From Caldilinea sp. CFX5 (lineage in GTDB: Bacteria > Chloroflexota > Anaerolineae > Caldilineales > Caldilineaceae): 64,000 nt of DNA. The notes below the pieces were generated by a model. The model was given only the letters and a program-made list of their open reading frames with translations. It had not been told where the DNA came from and did not search any database. Below are positions 1 through 8,443 of this stretch, piece after piece (position 1 is the stretch's first letter; each line of letters opens with the position of its first letter). Position numbers and translations under genes: made by a program. Location of the stretch: assembly GCA_021405325.1 (NCBI GenBank), contig QWII01000012.1, positions 62,001 to 126,000 of the forward strand, written 5' to 3'.

Positions 1-1
1 C

Positions 2-433
2 AACGGTTCGGCGGGGAGAATATTACGCCGGAGAAAAGAACTCAAGGCCGAACAGATCAAAGTCTTTGCCGATGTCAAGAAAAAACATGGCTCCCATTCG
101 TTGACCATAGACCTCGACATCACCGACGAAATCAGGCAGGCCGAATTTTTTCTGGTCGATGGCGTGATTGTCACCAGCCAATTTACCGGCATCAAGCCAA
201 ACCAAGATGATTTGATCAAAGCCAAAAGCGCCACAAAATTACCCGTCCTCATCGGTTCAGGGATGACGACTGAGAATATTGCCGAGTATCTGCCGTTAGC
301 CGATGGCTTTATCGTTGGCTCTGATTTCAGAAAAGATGGCAAGTTTCTTGAAACATTGGAACCAGAACGGCTCGATAGATTTATGCGGGCCTTCGAGTCG
401 GCGCGGCTTAACTTTGCAGCAGTGGATGGGTAG
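2..433 (+). CDS. btpA: BtpA-family protein, 3' end only
   Basis: The reading frame is open from the left edge and shows about 143 C-terminal residues. The segments AEFFLVDGVIVTSQFTG, VLIGSGMTTENI and DGFIVGSDFRKDGK are typical of the TIM-barrel end of the BtpA family, which is named after a protein needed for photosystem I stability in cyanobacteria but is widespread in non-photosynthetic bacteria, where its role is uncertain. An in-frame ATG at 101 lies inside the conserved domain and is not the start. The gene stands alone here; the next gene points the other way. Family membership is by recognition of the sequence; no photosynthetic function is implied. Confidence 0.8.
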   Translation, partial: NGSAGRILRRRKELKAEQIKVFADVKKKHGSHSLTIDLDITDEIRQAEFFLVDGVIVTSQFTGIKPNQDDLIKAKSATKLPVLIGSGMTTENIAEYLPLADGFIVGSDFRKDGKFLETLEPERLDRFMRAFESARLNFAAVDG

Positions 434-550
434 CTTTTGTCTTGGGGTAGACTGGTTGGTATGATGTGTGAAGTGCGCCAGTAGACCGGGTGCTTTCCAA
501 TGAAAAAACATAGCGATTGGCGCTTGTTACCCAGGTGCCATTGCAATGCC

Positions 551-1297
551 CTACCGTTTCTTGTTCGCCACATAAATTCGCACTGCTTCGCGCATAAAGG
601 GGGCCAGGGCGGCATCGATTTGGTCGAAGTTGGCCTTGAAGCGTGGATCATCGTTGTAGCCATTGACCAGCCCTAGCAACTGCGCTTCGTTTGGCGTCCA
701 GAAGTATTCAATGTGCCGCCGCCAACGCTCGACACAGGCTTGCACTTCGGGGGCATCGGCCCCTTTGGGCAGCAAGCGCAGAAAATCTTGATAGACAGCA
801 TTACCTTCGGCGGCAATGCGGTCCTTGTCGGCAACCGTGTAGCTTTTCCACTTTCTGAGCGACGCTTTGACCGTGGCCGGGTCGTAGCTTTGCAGCGCTT
901 CCTGGGTATAGGCTTCCTGTTGCTCTTCGCTAAAGGCGGCAAAGAGTTGTTGGTTGCTCATCTGTTTTTTTCCTTGTAGATGTTGAATCGTATCCTCGAC
1001 CGTGACGCAGAGACGCTCCAGGGTGTTGATGCGTTTGCGTAGTTCCTCACGATGCCGTTCGAGCGCCGCCACCACATCAAAATCGCCACGACCCATGAGC
1101 CGTTTAATGTTCTCCAGCGGCATATCCAAAGCGCGGTAGAGCAGGATCTGTTGCAAGCGCAACAAGGCTTCATCGCCATAGTACCGATAGCCGTTTAGCC
1201 CCACCTGCGACGGCTTGAGTAGACCGATTTCATCATAATAATGCAGAGTGCGCGGCGTCACTCCGGCGATCTTGGCAAGTTGTTTGACGGTTAACAT
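551..1297 (-). CDS. MerR-family regulator with TipAS-type effector domain
   Basis: This 248-residue protein starts MLTVKQLAKIAGVTPRTLHYY, a classic MerR winged-helix N-terminus. A coiled dimerisation helix follows (about residues 75-115), then a C-terminal domain with YTQEALQSYDP and a DPRF segment, as in the TipAS drug-recognition domain of TipAL, Mta and SkgA. An upstream extension of the frame to 1534 runs antisense-like through the neighbouring gene's DNA and is rejected in favour of ATG 1297. Its start lies one base past the stop of the protease gene upstream, so the two form an operon. MerR proteins usually activate their own promoter, and a matching 19-bp-spacer promoter lies at 2235-2265. 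The inducer is unknown; a small drug-like molecule is the family precedent. Confidence 0.88.
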   Translation of the reverse strand: MLTVKQLAKIAGVTPRTLHYYDEIGLLKPSQVGLNGYRYYGDEALLRLQQILLYRALDMPLENIKRLMGRGDFDVVAALERHREELRKRINTLERLCVTVEDTIQHLQGKKQMSNQQLFAAFSEEQQEAYTQEALQSYDPATVKASLRKWKSYTVADKDRIAAEGNAVYQDFLRLLPKGADAPEVQACVERWRRHIEYFWTPNEAQLLGLVNGYNDDPRFKANFDQIDAALAPFMREAVRIYVANKKR

Positions 1298-1298
1298 A

Positions 1299-2195
1299 TT
1301 ACTCAGCAAAAACGCCCGATCCCGCCACAATCTCGTCGGCGGGCAAAAAGGTAGTTTCGGTAATCGACAAACCGCTACGGCGTAGAAATTCTTGTACAAT
1401 GTGATAGCCGATAGCGTAACCACCATAGCGCGGCATCCCACCCAGCGGCGCAAAGCCTGATTGCTCGGCCAGGGTGTCGCCAAAGATGTAGCTGCGCAAG
1501 ACATTGAAGCCGGTGACCTGTAACCCTTGACCAATCAACCGGCGCGCCTGGGCAAACTCGTCGGCTGTCAGCCCGATTGCATAGTCACCCACCTTGTCTG
1601 CGCCAAAGAGGGCCGTGGCAAACGACTCGGCTGTCCCTTCCATGACGATGTAATCGGCCACGGTCGTGTTGTGCATGTGCCACGGAAAGGCGCGCAAGCG
1701 AATGAGATGGTGCATTTCGTGGGCAATCACTGCGCCGATACGGGATAAATTTGCTTCGTTGGGTTGCCAAAATTGACAAACAAAGCGCGGGTTCAGCCAA
1801 TCGATAGCGCCGGTATACCCTGGTTCAACCGGGTTGGCCTGCGCCGGGTCAGCCAGCAGCAGCCACCCCGTGATTTCGGGAAAACCGATTTGGTCGTGCC
1901 AGGGGGCAAAGGCGGCCACCGCTTTCTCCAATGCGTCTGCCCCCACTTGCCAAGCGTGAGCGGCTTCCATTTGCGCCAGCAACGCGCCGATTTGTACAAG
2001 CTGATCAGGCAGCAACCATTTCCACGCTCGCGCCCCCGCCAACGCATCCCCGTTGCTATCTCCGGTTACCATTGTCATCATCGGTTGCCACGGCTCGACA
2101 ATCAGATTCAAATAAAGCTGATGACGCGTCGCGCTATCCGAACTCATTAAGATTTGCTGATAATATTGATTTGTCGGTATCCAATTTGCTTTCAT
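1299..2195 (-). CDS. DUF2268-type putative Zn-dependent protease
   Basis: This 298-residue protein contains VIAHEMHHLIR, with a zinc-binding HExxH at about residues 159-163, followed by MEGTAESFA (186-190), where a downstream Glu could be the third ligand. This layout matches the DUF2268 predicted Zn-protease family. There is no signal peptide, so it is probably cytoplasmic. ATG 2195 is preceded by a strong AGAAGGAG ribosome-binding site. It is the first gene of an operon with the TipAS-type MerR regulator. Pairing of such a protease with a MerR/TipAS regulator suggests an inducible response, but the substrate cannot be read from the sequence. Confidence 0.78.
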   Translation of the reverse strand: MKANWIPTNQYYQQILMSSDSATRHQLYLNLIVEPWQPMMTMVTGDSNGDALAGARAWKWLLPDQLVQIGALLAQMEAAHAWQVGADALEKAVAAFAPWHDQIGFPEITGWLLLADPAQANPVEPGYTGAIDWLNPRFVCQFWQPNEANLSRIGAVIAHEMHHLIRLRAFPWHMHNTTVADYIVMEGTAESFATALFGADKVGDYAIGLTADEFAQARRLIGQGLQVTGFNVLRSYIFGDTLAEQSGFAPLGGMPRYGGYAIGYHIVQEFLRRSGLSITETTFLPADEIVAGSGVFAE

Positions 2196-2234
2196 CCGAA
2201 TGCTCCTTCTGCCCGCAGCTCATCACGAGCTCCC

Positions 2235-2265
2235 ATTCTAAACTATGACGTAACGTCAATGTCAA
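2235..2265 (-). promoter_or_regulatory. MerR-type promoter with 19-bp spacer and operator palindrome
   Basis: On the minus strand a perfect -35 TTGACA (2265-2260) and a near-consensus -10 TAGAAT (2240-2235) are separated by exactly 19 bases. The spacer contains the dyad TGACGTTACGTCA. An overlong 19-bp spacer with a central dyad is the hallmark of promoters that MerR-family activators untwist. It drives the protease-MerR operon starting at 2195, so autoregulation is likely. The -35 hexamer overlaps the stop codon of the upstream membrane-protein gene. Confidence 0.8.
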
Positions 2266-3788
2266 TAGGCAAATTGGAAGATCTGCACTCCGGTCGGTTC
2301 TTCATAGACAAGCATGAGTTGGGGGCAATAACGCGGGGAAAGCGAATGAGTGTAATAGAGGGTCGCGGCCTGTTCTGCCATCAGCGCCATTAACTGGTCG
2401 CAATACAGAGGTAATGGCATGGTAGCGATTGCTGATAGTTTTGTTGCCGCCGCACGATAACCGGCAATTTCATCGGCCTCGCCCCAGAGATAAGCTAGCG
2501 GGGGCAGCACGGTTGCGCGACCAGTCAGCGGGGTGATCCACCACCCGCCATCCACCCCGCGCCAGACGGTAAACCAGGGTGCGACATCGATCAAAAATTT
2601 CGTGTCGGGCGCGGTGTGGGTGTCGATCCACTGTAAAGCAGCGACATCACCGGCGTCGGCCAGGATGGTGTCAGGCCGCACGAGGTTGCGTGTCGCCATC
2701 ATCCCCCACAACAAGAGCAGCAACACTGCCGACCAGCGGTACATCGGCGTAGGCAACTGCGTTAGCGCCAGGGTGGCAAAGAGGACAGCCGGCAAAAAGA
2801 TCAGCAAGGCGGCGTGATCAGCCCGGAACGGCGGCAGCGCCCACGGCCCCAACAACAGGAGCAGAAGGAATGTCCAGAGGGCAAAGGGCCACCACGGGCG
2901 CACTGCGTCCGGCTTTTGATAGAGGGTGCGCAACAGCAACCCAAAACCGATCAGGGCAATCAGCAGTAACCCATAGTTATGGAGCGGGCCGAGTAGCGTA
3001 AGCAGGTATGTGTTGGGTGTGCTGTCATCCCCCTGCTGCGTGGCGACGCCTGCCCACTGCTGGCCCAAACGCCAGACCCGCCATAGCCAGGGGCTGACCA
3101 ACAGAGCAGCCGCCAACCCACTAAGGAAAAGAGGTCGGCGCGCTGCCGGTCGCAGTAGCCAACTTGCCAACAGAAATAATGCTAATAAGAAGAGTGTGTA
3201 ATGGTGGGTAATGGCAGTAAGGGCGGTGAGCAAGGTCAGAAGCCACCAACGCCGTGCCGTCGCGGCAGTCATTGCGCCGATCAACAAGGTCGCGCCGGCC
3301 AACAATGGATAGCGCCCCCAGGAGACATAGAAGGCTGGCATCTCGGCCACAAAGCTGACCAGCAAGGCGGCGATAAAGGCCGGTTCGTGGGCTGCAAACA
3401 GAGTGCGCGCCAGCAGATAGAGCGCCAAGACCAGTAACACCTGCCACAGTTGACCGGCTATCAACACTGCATTCCCCAAAGCTAGTCCAGTCATGCCCGT
3501 CACTTTGGTGAGCAGAGCGGCGCTGAGGTGAAAGCCAAAGTGGTAATAGAAGGGCGTTGTCGGCAGGTACGGCCCCCAGGTCTCCGGCACCGTCCCCTGC
3601 TCCAGCAGAATCCGCACCAGCAGCGTGTGATGCACCGAATCGACCCACGCCGGCAGTGTCAGATAGCGCACTTGGTAAAAACGCCAGCCCGTGACCAGCA
3701 GCAGCAGAGCGATCACACTCAGCCATTGATGGAAACGGTTGCGGCTATCGCCTGATGGCGAAAATGATGGTACGGCAAAAAGATTCAT
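2262..3788 (-). CDS. Polytopic GT-C-like membrane protein
   Basis: This 508-residue protein has about ten hydrophobic helices spread over residues 20-375, then a soluble C-terminal part of about 130 residues. The early loop HHTLLVRILLEQGTVPETWGP and the helices rich in Leu, Trp and Tyr recall GT-C fold glycosyl/mannosyltransferase-like proteins common in Chloroflexota. No clear catalytic DxD or acidic pair can be assigned with certainty. The stop codon overlaps the promoter of the following protease operon, so the two transcription units abut. ATG 3788 has only a weak ribosome-binding site. Confidence 0.6.
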   Translation of the reverse strand: MNLFAVPSFSPSGDSRNRFHQWLSVIALLLLVTGWRFYQVRYLTLPAWVDSVHHTLLVRILLEQGTVPETWGPYLPTTPFYYHFGFHLSAALLTKVTGMTGLALGNAVLIAGQLWQVLLVLALYLLARTLFAAHEPAFIAALLVSFVAEMPAFYVSWGRYPLLAGATLLIGAMTAATARRWWLLTLLTALTAITHHYTLFLLALFLLASWLLRPAARRPLFLSGLAAALLVSPWLWRVWRLGQQWAGVATQQGDDSTPNTYLLTLLGPLHNYGLLLIALIGFGLLLRTLYQKPDAVRPWWPFALWTFLLLLLLGPWALPPFRADHAALLIFLPAVLFATLALTQLPTPMYRWSAVLLLLLWGMMATRNLVRPDTILADAGDVAALQWIDTHTAPDTKFLIDVAPWFTVWRGVDGGWWITPLTGRATVLPPLAYLWGEADEIAGYRAAATKLSAIATMPLPLYCDQLMALMAEQAATLYYTHSLSPRYCPQLMLVYEEPTGVQIFQFAY

Positions 3789-3812
3789 GCGCTACTACGC
3801 TTCTCATAGATA

Positions 3813-3881
3813 AACCCCTTAAAAGTCGCACATTCAACCCCGTGTATATCATGGCTCAAAAGTGCGACTTTTAAATGGGTT
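3813..3881. repeat. Intergenic inverted repeat
   Basis: Arms of about 19 bases (left 3813-3831, right 3862-3881) share the core TTAAAAGTCGCAC and its complement around a 30-base loop, with a small mismatch near the outer end. It lies between two minus-strand genes and could end transcription of the ELWxSDGT gene, although no U-tract follows. Confidence 0.7.
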
Positions 3882-3890
3882 GTCCATCAA

Positions 3891-6725
3891 CTACTGCTTC
3901 ATAATTGGGAAGTAGAGGTGATGCGGCTGAGGAGGGAGCGGCTCCCCGGCGCCGGGCAGCGCCAGCGGTACACCCGTCCGTAATTCAAAAAGCTGGCGGC
4001 CATCGGCCTCACTATTCGCCGTGAAATAGAGCGTATCGCTAACGACCAGGCTACCATACGGGTCAGCACTGGACGAGCCGGGGTTGAGATCGGCAACCAA
4101 GCGCGTGCCGGTTGCGGTGCCGTCACTCTGCCATAGTTCGCGCCCATGACGACCATCATTGGCGGAAAAGAAGAAAAGTCCAGCGTGGCCCATAAAGTTG
4201 CTGGGCCAAGAACCGCGGGCGGTCGGGTTGATCTCCTTAAAGAGGGAAGTGCCGGTAGTGGTGCCATCACTCCGCCATAATTCCTGACCATGAACACCAT
4301 CGTTAATGCTAAAATAGAGCAGGTCGCCAAATTCAAAGAGGGGGCCAGGATAGGCCGCCGGCACCTCCGCTAGTTCCGGGGGAACAATGTCTTTGAGCAA
4401 AAATGTCCCGGCCGGTGTACCATCGCTGCGCCAGAGTTCAGGTCCATGAACGCCATCATCGGCAATGAAGAAGAGTTGCCCTTTGGTCGGCGTATGCCAA
4501 ACCAGATTGAGGTAGTAATTCGTCGTGGGCATCGTCACCAGTCGCGTAAACGTTGGCGCCAGACCGTCGTTATACCATAACCCTTGCCCTTGCTCTTGGC
4601 GGCTGGCAGCCACAAGATAGACGGCATTGTCGACGGGCATCAACCCCGAAATGTATCTTACTGCCGGTGTAGTGGTCAGTTGGTGCGTACCCTCGGCCGT
4701 GCCGTCACTGCGCCACACAGTGTCGAGCTGATCAGCGACAAAATAGAACGCGGTCGGCGTCGTGACAATCTGTGCGATGCTCCCCGTAAGCCCTTGCGGG
4801 GTAAAATGGGTTGTATTGGTCAGCATGTCGCCCAAGAGCCAAAGTTCGCTCCCGCTGGTCGCAAAGATCTGCCCCTGAAAGACAAAACGGGGTAAGGGTA
4901 CAGGTGTGGTCGCTGTGGCGGCCAGCCATTTGACGGTGCCGGCGGCGGTGCCGTCGCTACGCCAGAGATCCGGGGTTTGCACGAGATCACGCGGATCAGC
5001 ATCGACCTGAAAGAAAAGTTGATCCTTGAGAACGACCAGACTGTGCAACCCTTGATTCGCAAAACGTCTAATCAGGGTCGGCGCAGCCGTCACCCCATCA
5101 TGACGCCACAGAGCTGTGCCGTCGGCATCCCGCGCGCTGAACAAGAGCGTCTCCCCTACCGTAAACAACTGATAGGCGTCGAACTGATCAGCAAGCAACA
5201 TGGCCGGTGCGCCATTACTCATCCACAGCTTTTCGTCCAAGTTGCCCAATGGGGTAAAGCGGCCGGTGGTAAAGTAAAGACGTTGACCGGCATGGACCGC
5301 TTGAAGAAAGTCGGGGCCAAGATAACCGGGCGCGAGATCTTGAACAAAGGTGGTGCCGGCAGTCGTGCCATCGCTGACCCAGAGTTCGTGACCGTGGGCC
5401 GCATCATAGCCGCTAAAATAGACCTTATCACCAATCGCGGTAAGCAAACGCGCAGCGGAATTGCGGAAGACTGGAGCCGCCAAAGCCGTTGTACCAGCGT
5501 CCGTCCCATCGCTTTTCCAGAGCGTAGTGGCGCCGGTGTCGGGATCGGCGCCCACCAAAAAATAAAGCTGACTCGTTCCAGCCGTGAAGGTGCTTAGGGC
5601 GGAATTGCCAGGGCCTGGCTGCAACTCTTTGACCAGCACGGTGCCAGCCGCGGTGCCATCGCTCTTCCACAATTCATAGCCCACAGTTCCATCCGTGGCG
5701 CTAAAATAGAGCAGGTCACCAACGACGGTCAGATGACGTGGCGTTGATGACTGCGTGGCGCCAGGGGCAATATCTTTCACCAGGGTGGTGCCGGCGGCCG
5801 TGCCATCGCTTTGCCAGAGTTCAAAACCAACTTGGTCGCTATAGGGGGCAAAGTAGAGGCGATTCTTGAAAACCACCAGTTCCTCAATCCCTGCACTGTT
5901 TGGCCCAGTGGCAATGTCCAGCACCAATGCTGCCGCTGGGTCGCCCGGTGTATAGCGCCACAACTCATAGCCATGACTTTGATCGGCGCCGAGAAAATAG
6001 AGCGTATTCTGCATGGTTGTCAGCCCACGCGGAAATTCAGGTCCGCCCGGAACGAGCTGGGTGCCGTTGGCCGTGCCATCGCTTTGCCATAAGCGCTCAC
6101 GATATTGTTGGTCATAGCCGACAAAATAGAGTAGGCCATTGATGGCTGTTAACTGCTTCGGGTAGATCCCCAGCGGACCAGGATTCAAATCAGCCACGAG
6201 TTGGGTGCCGGCGGCGGTGCCGTCGCTCTGCCATAACTCCACGCCATGCGTTTCATCCGACGCAGCAAAGTAGAAGGTATTGCCCACGGTAACCAATTGA
6301 TAAGGATAGGCCAGTGACATCGTCGATGTCAGGGCAACAGTGCCGGCGGCGGTGCCATCGCTCTGCCATAACGTATATGTATACCCCAAATCAGCCTCAA
6401 AAACGGCAAAGTAGAGCAGATCGCCAATCCGCTGGAGCGAGGCAGGGTAGAGTTGAAGGTCTTTCACCAATACTGTCCCCTGGGCTGTACCATCGGTCTT
6501 CCATAGGCCCCGTTTTTCACTAGCAAGGCCAAAGTAGACCGCACCATTCAATTCAGTAAAGCCTTCCGGCCCCGCGCTGGCAATGCCGGTATGGTGATTG
6601 GTAAGCTGGATGGGAAGCGTTGGCACAGTCTGGGTGTAGACGGCTGGGCTATCCCACCAGACTAACAGGCCGAAGAAAAGCGCAACCAGAACAAGCGCTA
6701 CGTAAGGTGCATGATGGATACGCAT
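3891..6725 (-). CDS. ELWxSDGT-repeat secreted protein
   Basis: This 944-residue protein has an N-terminal hydrophobic segment (about residues 7-26) acting as signal peptide or anchor. It then has roughly 18 repeats of 45-50 residues, each ending in variants of ELWxSDGTAAGT and followed by a strand such as LYFSAxDG. This repeat defines a beta-propeller-like extracellular family. Some units are degenerate, for example ELWRYTPGD, KLWMSNGAP and ALWRHDG. The extreme C-terminus, HHLYFPIMKQ, resembles the short aromatic/proline/hydrophobic tail ending in a basic residue that I associate with exported Chloroflexota proteins. ATG 6725 has AAGGA upstream. The function is probably surface binding or adhesion; no catalytic motif is visible. 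Confidence 0.85.
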   Translation of the reverse strand: MRIHHAPYVALVLVALFFGLLVWWDSPAVYTQTVPTLPIQLTNHHTGIASAGPEGFTELNGAVYFGLASEKRGLWKTDGTAQGTVLVKDLQLYPASLQRIGDLLYFAVFEADLGYTYTLWQSDGTAAGTVALTSTMSLAYPYQLVTVGNTFYFAASDETHGVELWQSDGTAAGTQLVADLNPGPLGIYPKQLTAINGLLYFVGYDQQYRERLWQSDGTANGTQLVPGGPEFPRGLTTMQNTLYFLGADQSHGYELWRYTPGDPAAALVLDIATGPNSAGIEELVVFKNRLYFAPYSDQVGFELWQSDGTAAGTTLVKDIAPGATQSSTPRHLTVVGDLLYFSATDGTVGYELWKSDGTAAGTVLVKELQPGPGNSALSTFTAGTSQLYFLVGADPDTGATTLWKSDGTDAGTTALAAPVFRNSAARLLTAIGDKVYFSGYDAAHGHELWVSDGTTAGTTFVQDLAPGYLGPDFLQAVHAGQRLYFTTGRFTPLGNLDEKLWMSNGAPAMLLADQFDAYQLFTVGETLLFSARDADGTALWRHDGVTAAPTLIRRFANQGLHSLVVLKDQLFFQVDADPRDLVQTPDLWRSDGTAAGTVKWLAATATTPVPLPRFVFQGQIFATSGSELWLLGDMLTNTTHFTPQGLTGSIAQIVTTPTAFYFVADQLDTVWRSDGTAEGTHQLTTTPAVRYISGLMPVDNAVYLVAASRQEQGQGLWYNDGLAPTFTRLVTMPTTNYYLNLVWHTPTKGQLFFIADDGVHGPELWRSDGTPAGTFLLKDIVPPELAEVPAAYPGPLFEFGDLLYFSINDGVHGQELWRSDGTTTGTSLFKEINPTARGSWPSNFMGHAGLFFFSANDGRHGRELWQSDGTATGTRLVADLNPGSSSADPYGSLVVSDTLYFTANSEADGRQLFELRTGVPLALPGAGEPLPPQPHHLYFPIMKQ

Positions 6726-6821
6726 ATGGGGAGATTCCTTTGATTAGGACTGCGATGGAATGCTTAGATTATCCAATCTATCATACAAAAGTCACAATGT
6801 CTATAGTCATTTATCATCCGG

Positions 6822-6872
6822 GTGTATATCAAGTTGGGGGCAAGAGTGCCGCGCCCCCAACTTGATATACAC
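6822..6872. repeat. Perfect 20-bp-arm inverted repeat
   Basis: The arms 6822-6841 and 6853-6872 are exact reverse complements around an 11-base loop. The arm contains TATATCAAGTTGGGGGC. It lies upstream of the minus-strand ELWxSDGT gene, in a gap that carries three separate hairpins. Confidence 0.85.
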
Positions 6873-6895
6873 TCTTATCATCCCCAAAGAATATC

Positions 6896-6982
6896 GCTCA
6901 TCTACAGAAAGTGTGAGGTTTCGACCCGCCACACCTGTCAGGTTTCCAAAACCTGACAGGTGTTCACTTTCCGTAGATGAGC
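6896..6982. repeat. Nested palindrome, copy 1 of the ACCTGTCAGG element
   Basis: The outer arms 6896-6913 and 6965-6982 (GCTCATCTACAGAAAGTG, one mismatch) enclose an inner palindrome at 6932-6962 built on ACCTGTCAGGTTT and AAACCTGACAGGT. The same inner palindrome occurs at 63404-63433 inside completely different outer arms. Confidence 0.88.
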
Positions 6983-7064
6983 CAAGAATATATTTGCGCG
7001 CTTTTTTTGGCTATGCGAATTACCCCTTCATTCACCCATGCGGGATCAGCCGTCACAGTGGTGA

Positions 7065-7306
7065 TTACGCATCCAACTCACCTAATCGCAGCCCCGGCGG
7101 CAATGGTGCTGGTCGTTCGCAAGTGGTGCTTAGTGCAATATGCCGCTCAGTGCGCGCCGCTTCAAAAATGCCCAACGTAATGTCGAGAACGTGGCGCGCC
7201 AGTTCCCCATTGGCGCGATGCGCGCGGCCATACCGCAGACCATAAGCCATATCGGCCACGCCAATTTGGCATAGAGGATGCCTTCCGTGCCATAGATTTC
7301 CAGTAA
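7065..7306 (-). pseudogene. Decayed Gfo/Idh/MocA oxidoreductase, C-terminal remnant
   Basis: Reading the minus strand, [14 protein letters not shown] is followed in another frame by [25 protein letters not shown] and [13 protein letters not shown]. Together these match the C-terminal end of a Gfo/Idh/MocA-type dehydrogenase (IYGTEG strand, then HRASGELAxHVLD and a terminal PAPLP-type segment). A frameshift near 7260 breaks the frame, and there is no N-terminal Rossmann half. It is therefore a remnant of a once full-length gene in a region otherwise filled with palindromes. Confidence 0.6.
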
Positions 7307-7324
7307 TTAACTCATGTCACGCAC

Positions 7325-7525
7325 CATTTCGTAGGGGCACAACATTGCAGATTAACAAAGTAGTACTAGCATCGGGAGCGGGCCAGCATTCCGCGCCCAA
7401 CGGGCACCCGGGGCGAGCAATTTCTCGGTAACTGGAAGCGCCTCTCGCCCTTTCCCGGAATGCTGGCCTGCGCGGTGATACCAGTACTATTTCGGAAAGT
7501 TACAATATCGTGCCCCTACGAAATG
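7325..7525. repeat. Large imperfect inverted repeat of about 200 bp
   Basis: The ends 7325-7340 and 7510-7525 (CATTTCGTAGGGGCAC and complement) are exact. Further inward, GTAGTACTxG pairs with CCAGTACTAT and GGCCAGCATTCC pairs with GGAATGCTGGCC. The centre is GC-rich. The structure could fold into a long cruciform or hairpin. No transposase-like coding is present inside, and no target-site duplication could be established by eye. Confidence 0.75.
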
Positions 7526-7624
7526 GCCCATGGCATAAATCGTGAATTCAACCGGCGATTGTAACATTGTTTCCACGCTTGCGCCATTTGACTTATGCAG
7601 CCATTTAGCTGCATAATAACAGGC

Positions 7625-7954
7625 ATGGATGCCGACAAAGTCTTCAAAGCGCTGGCTGACCCCAGCCGCCGCAAGCTGCTCGATCAACTCTTTGTCCAAA
7701 ATGGGCAGAGTTTGGGCGAACTCTGTACGCACCTAGCGATGGCGCGCCAGTCCGCTTCCAAACATATTGCCTTACTAGAAGAGGCCAATCTGATCACCAC
7801 CGTCTGGCGCGGACGGACAAAACTGCACTATCTCAACCCGACGCCCATTCAAGAGATCTACGACCGCTGGATTGGCAAGTACGAACGCACGCGTCTCCAA
7901 GCCTTACAGGTACTCAAGCAAAATCTTGAAGATCCAGCGCCCAATACCCAATAA
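7625..7954 (+). CDS. ArsR-family transcriptional regulator
   Basis: This 109-residue winged-helix protein begins MDADKVFKALADPSRRKLLDQL, the signature start of the ArsR/SmtB group that controls AHSA1-domain partners. The recognition helix lies in MARQSASKHIALLEEANLI, followed by the wing WRGRTKLHYLNP. No cysteine metal-binding motif is visible, so a metal sensor is unlikely. An earlier in-frame ATG at 7595 would add ten residues but falls outside the family's usual start. The AHSA1-like gene begins 28 bases downstream, a very common pairing in which the ArsR protein represses the operon. Confidence 0.88.
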   Translation: MDADKVFKALADPSRRKLLDQLFVQNGQSLGELCTHLAMARQSASKHIALLEEANLITTVWRGRTKLHYLNPTPIQEIYDRWIGKYERTRLQALQVLKQNLEDPAPNTQ

Positions 7955-7982
7955 TCAATTGCTAATAACAAGGAACAAGCTC

Positions 7983-8429
7983 ATGGAAAAGCCCCAATTC
8001 GTCTACACCCTTTTTATTGCCACCACGCCGGAAAAGCTCTGGCAGGCGCTGACCACTGCCGCATTCACCCAACAATATTGGGGTGGGCGTCGCCATGAAA
8101 CGGATTGGCAGGTCGGCTCGCCGGTCAAAATCTATAAGCCGGATGGCGACTTTGAGGTGCAAGGGGTCATCTTGCAAGCCGAACCCCACAAAGTACTCGC
8201 CTACAGTTGGCAATCGCAGCGCTTGGGTGAACAACCTTCGCGCGTCACCTTTGAACTTTCCCCCTACCCGGCTACCGAGGGCAGCATTGTCATGCTCAAG
8301 ATCACGCATGACGAGTTTGCACCGGATGCCAACATTGCAATGACCGCAATGGGTTGGATAGCAATTCTAAATAACTTGAAGACGTTACTCGAAACCGGCA
8401 AACCGTTGCCATACGCCTGGCGCGGGTAA
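7983..8429 (+). CDS. SRPBCC / AHSA1-domain protein
   Basis: This 148-residue protein begins MEKPQFVYTLFIATTPEKLWQALT and contains FTQQYWGGR, then VLAYSWQSQ and a final helix GWIAILNNLKTLLETGK. This is the order of elements of the START-like AHSA1 fold, which has a hydrophobic ligand cavity. ATG 7983 fits the family start; the longer upstream frame overlaps the ArsR gene and is rejected. It is co-transcribed with the ArsR-type regulator before it and probably with the MmcQ/YjbR gene 14 bases after it. The ligand is unknown. Confidence 0.88.
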   Translation: MEKPQFVYTLFIATTPEKLWQALTTAAFTQQYWGGRRHETDWQVGSPVKIYKPDGDFEVQGVILQAEPHKVLAYSWQSQRLGEQPSRVTFELSPYPATEGSIVMLKITHDEFAPDANIAMTAMGWIAILNNLKTLLETGKPLPYAWRG

Positions 8430-8443
8430 TAGGAGGTATACGA

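Noticed and set aside
1300..1534. N-terminal extension of the MerR protein
   Set aside because: This part overlaps the protease gene, carries no conserved sequence and precedes the canonical MerR start.
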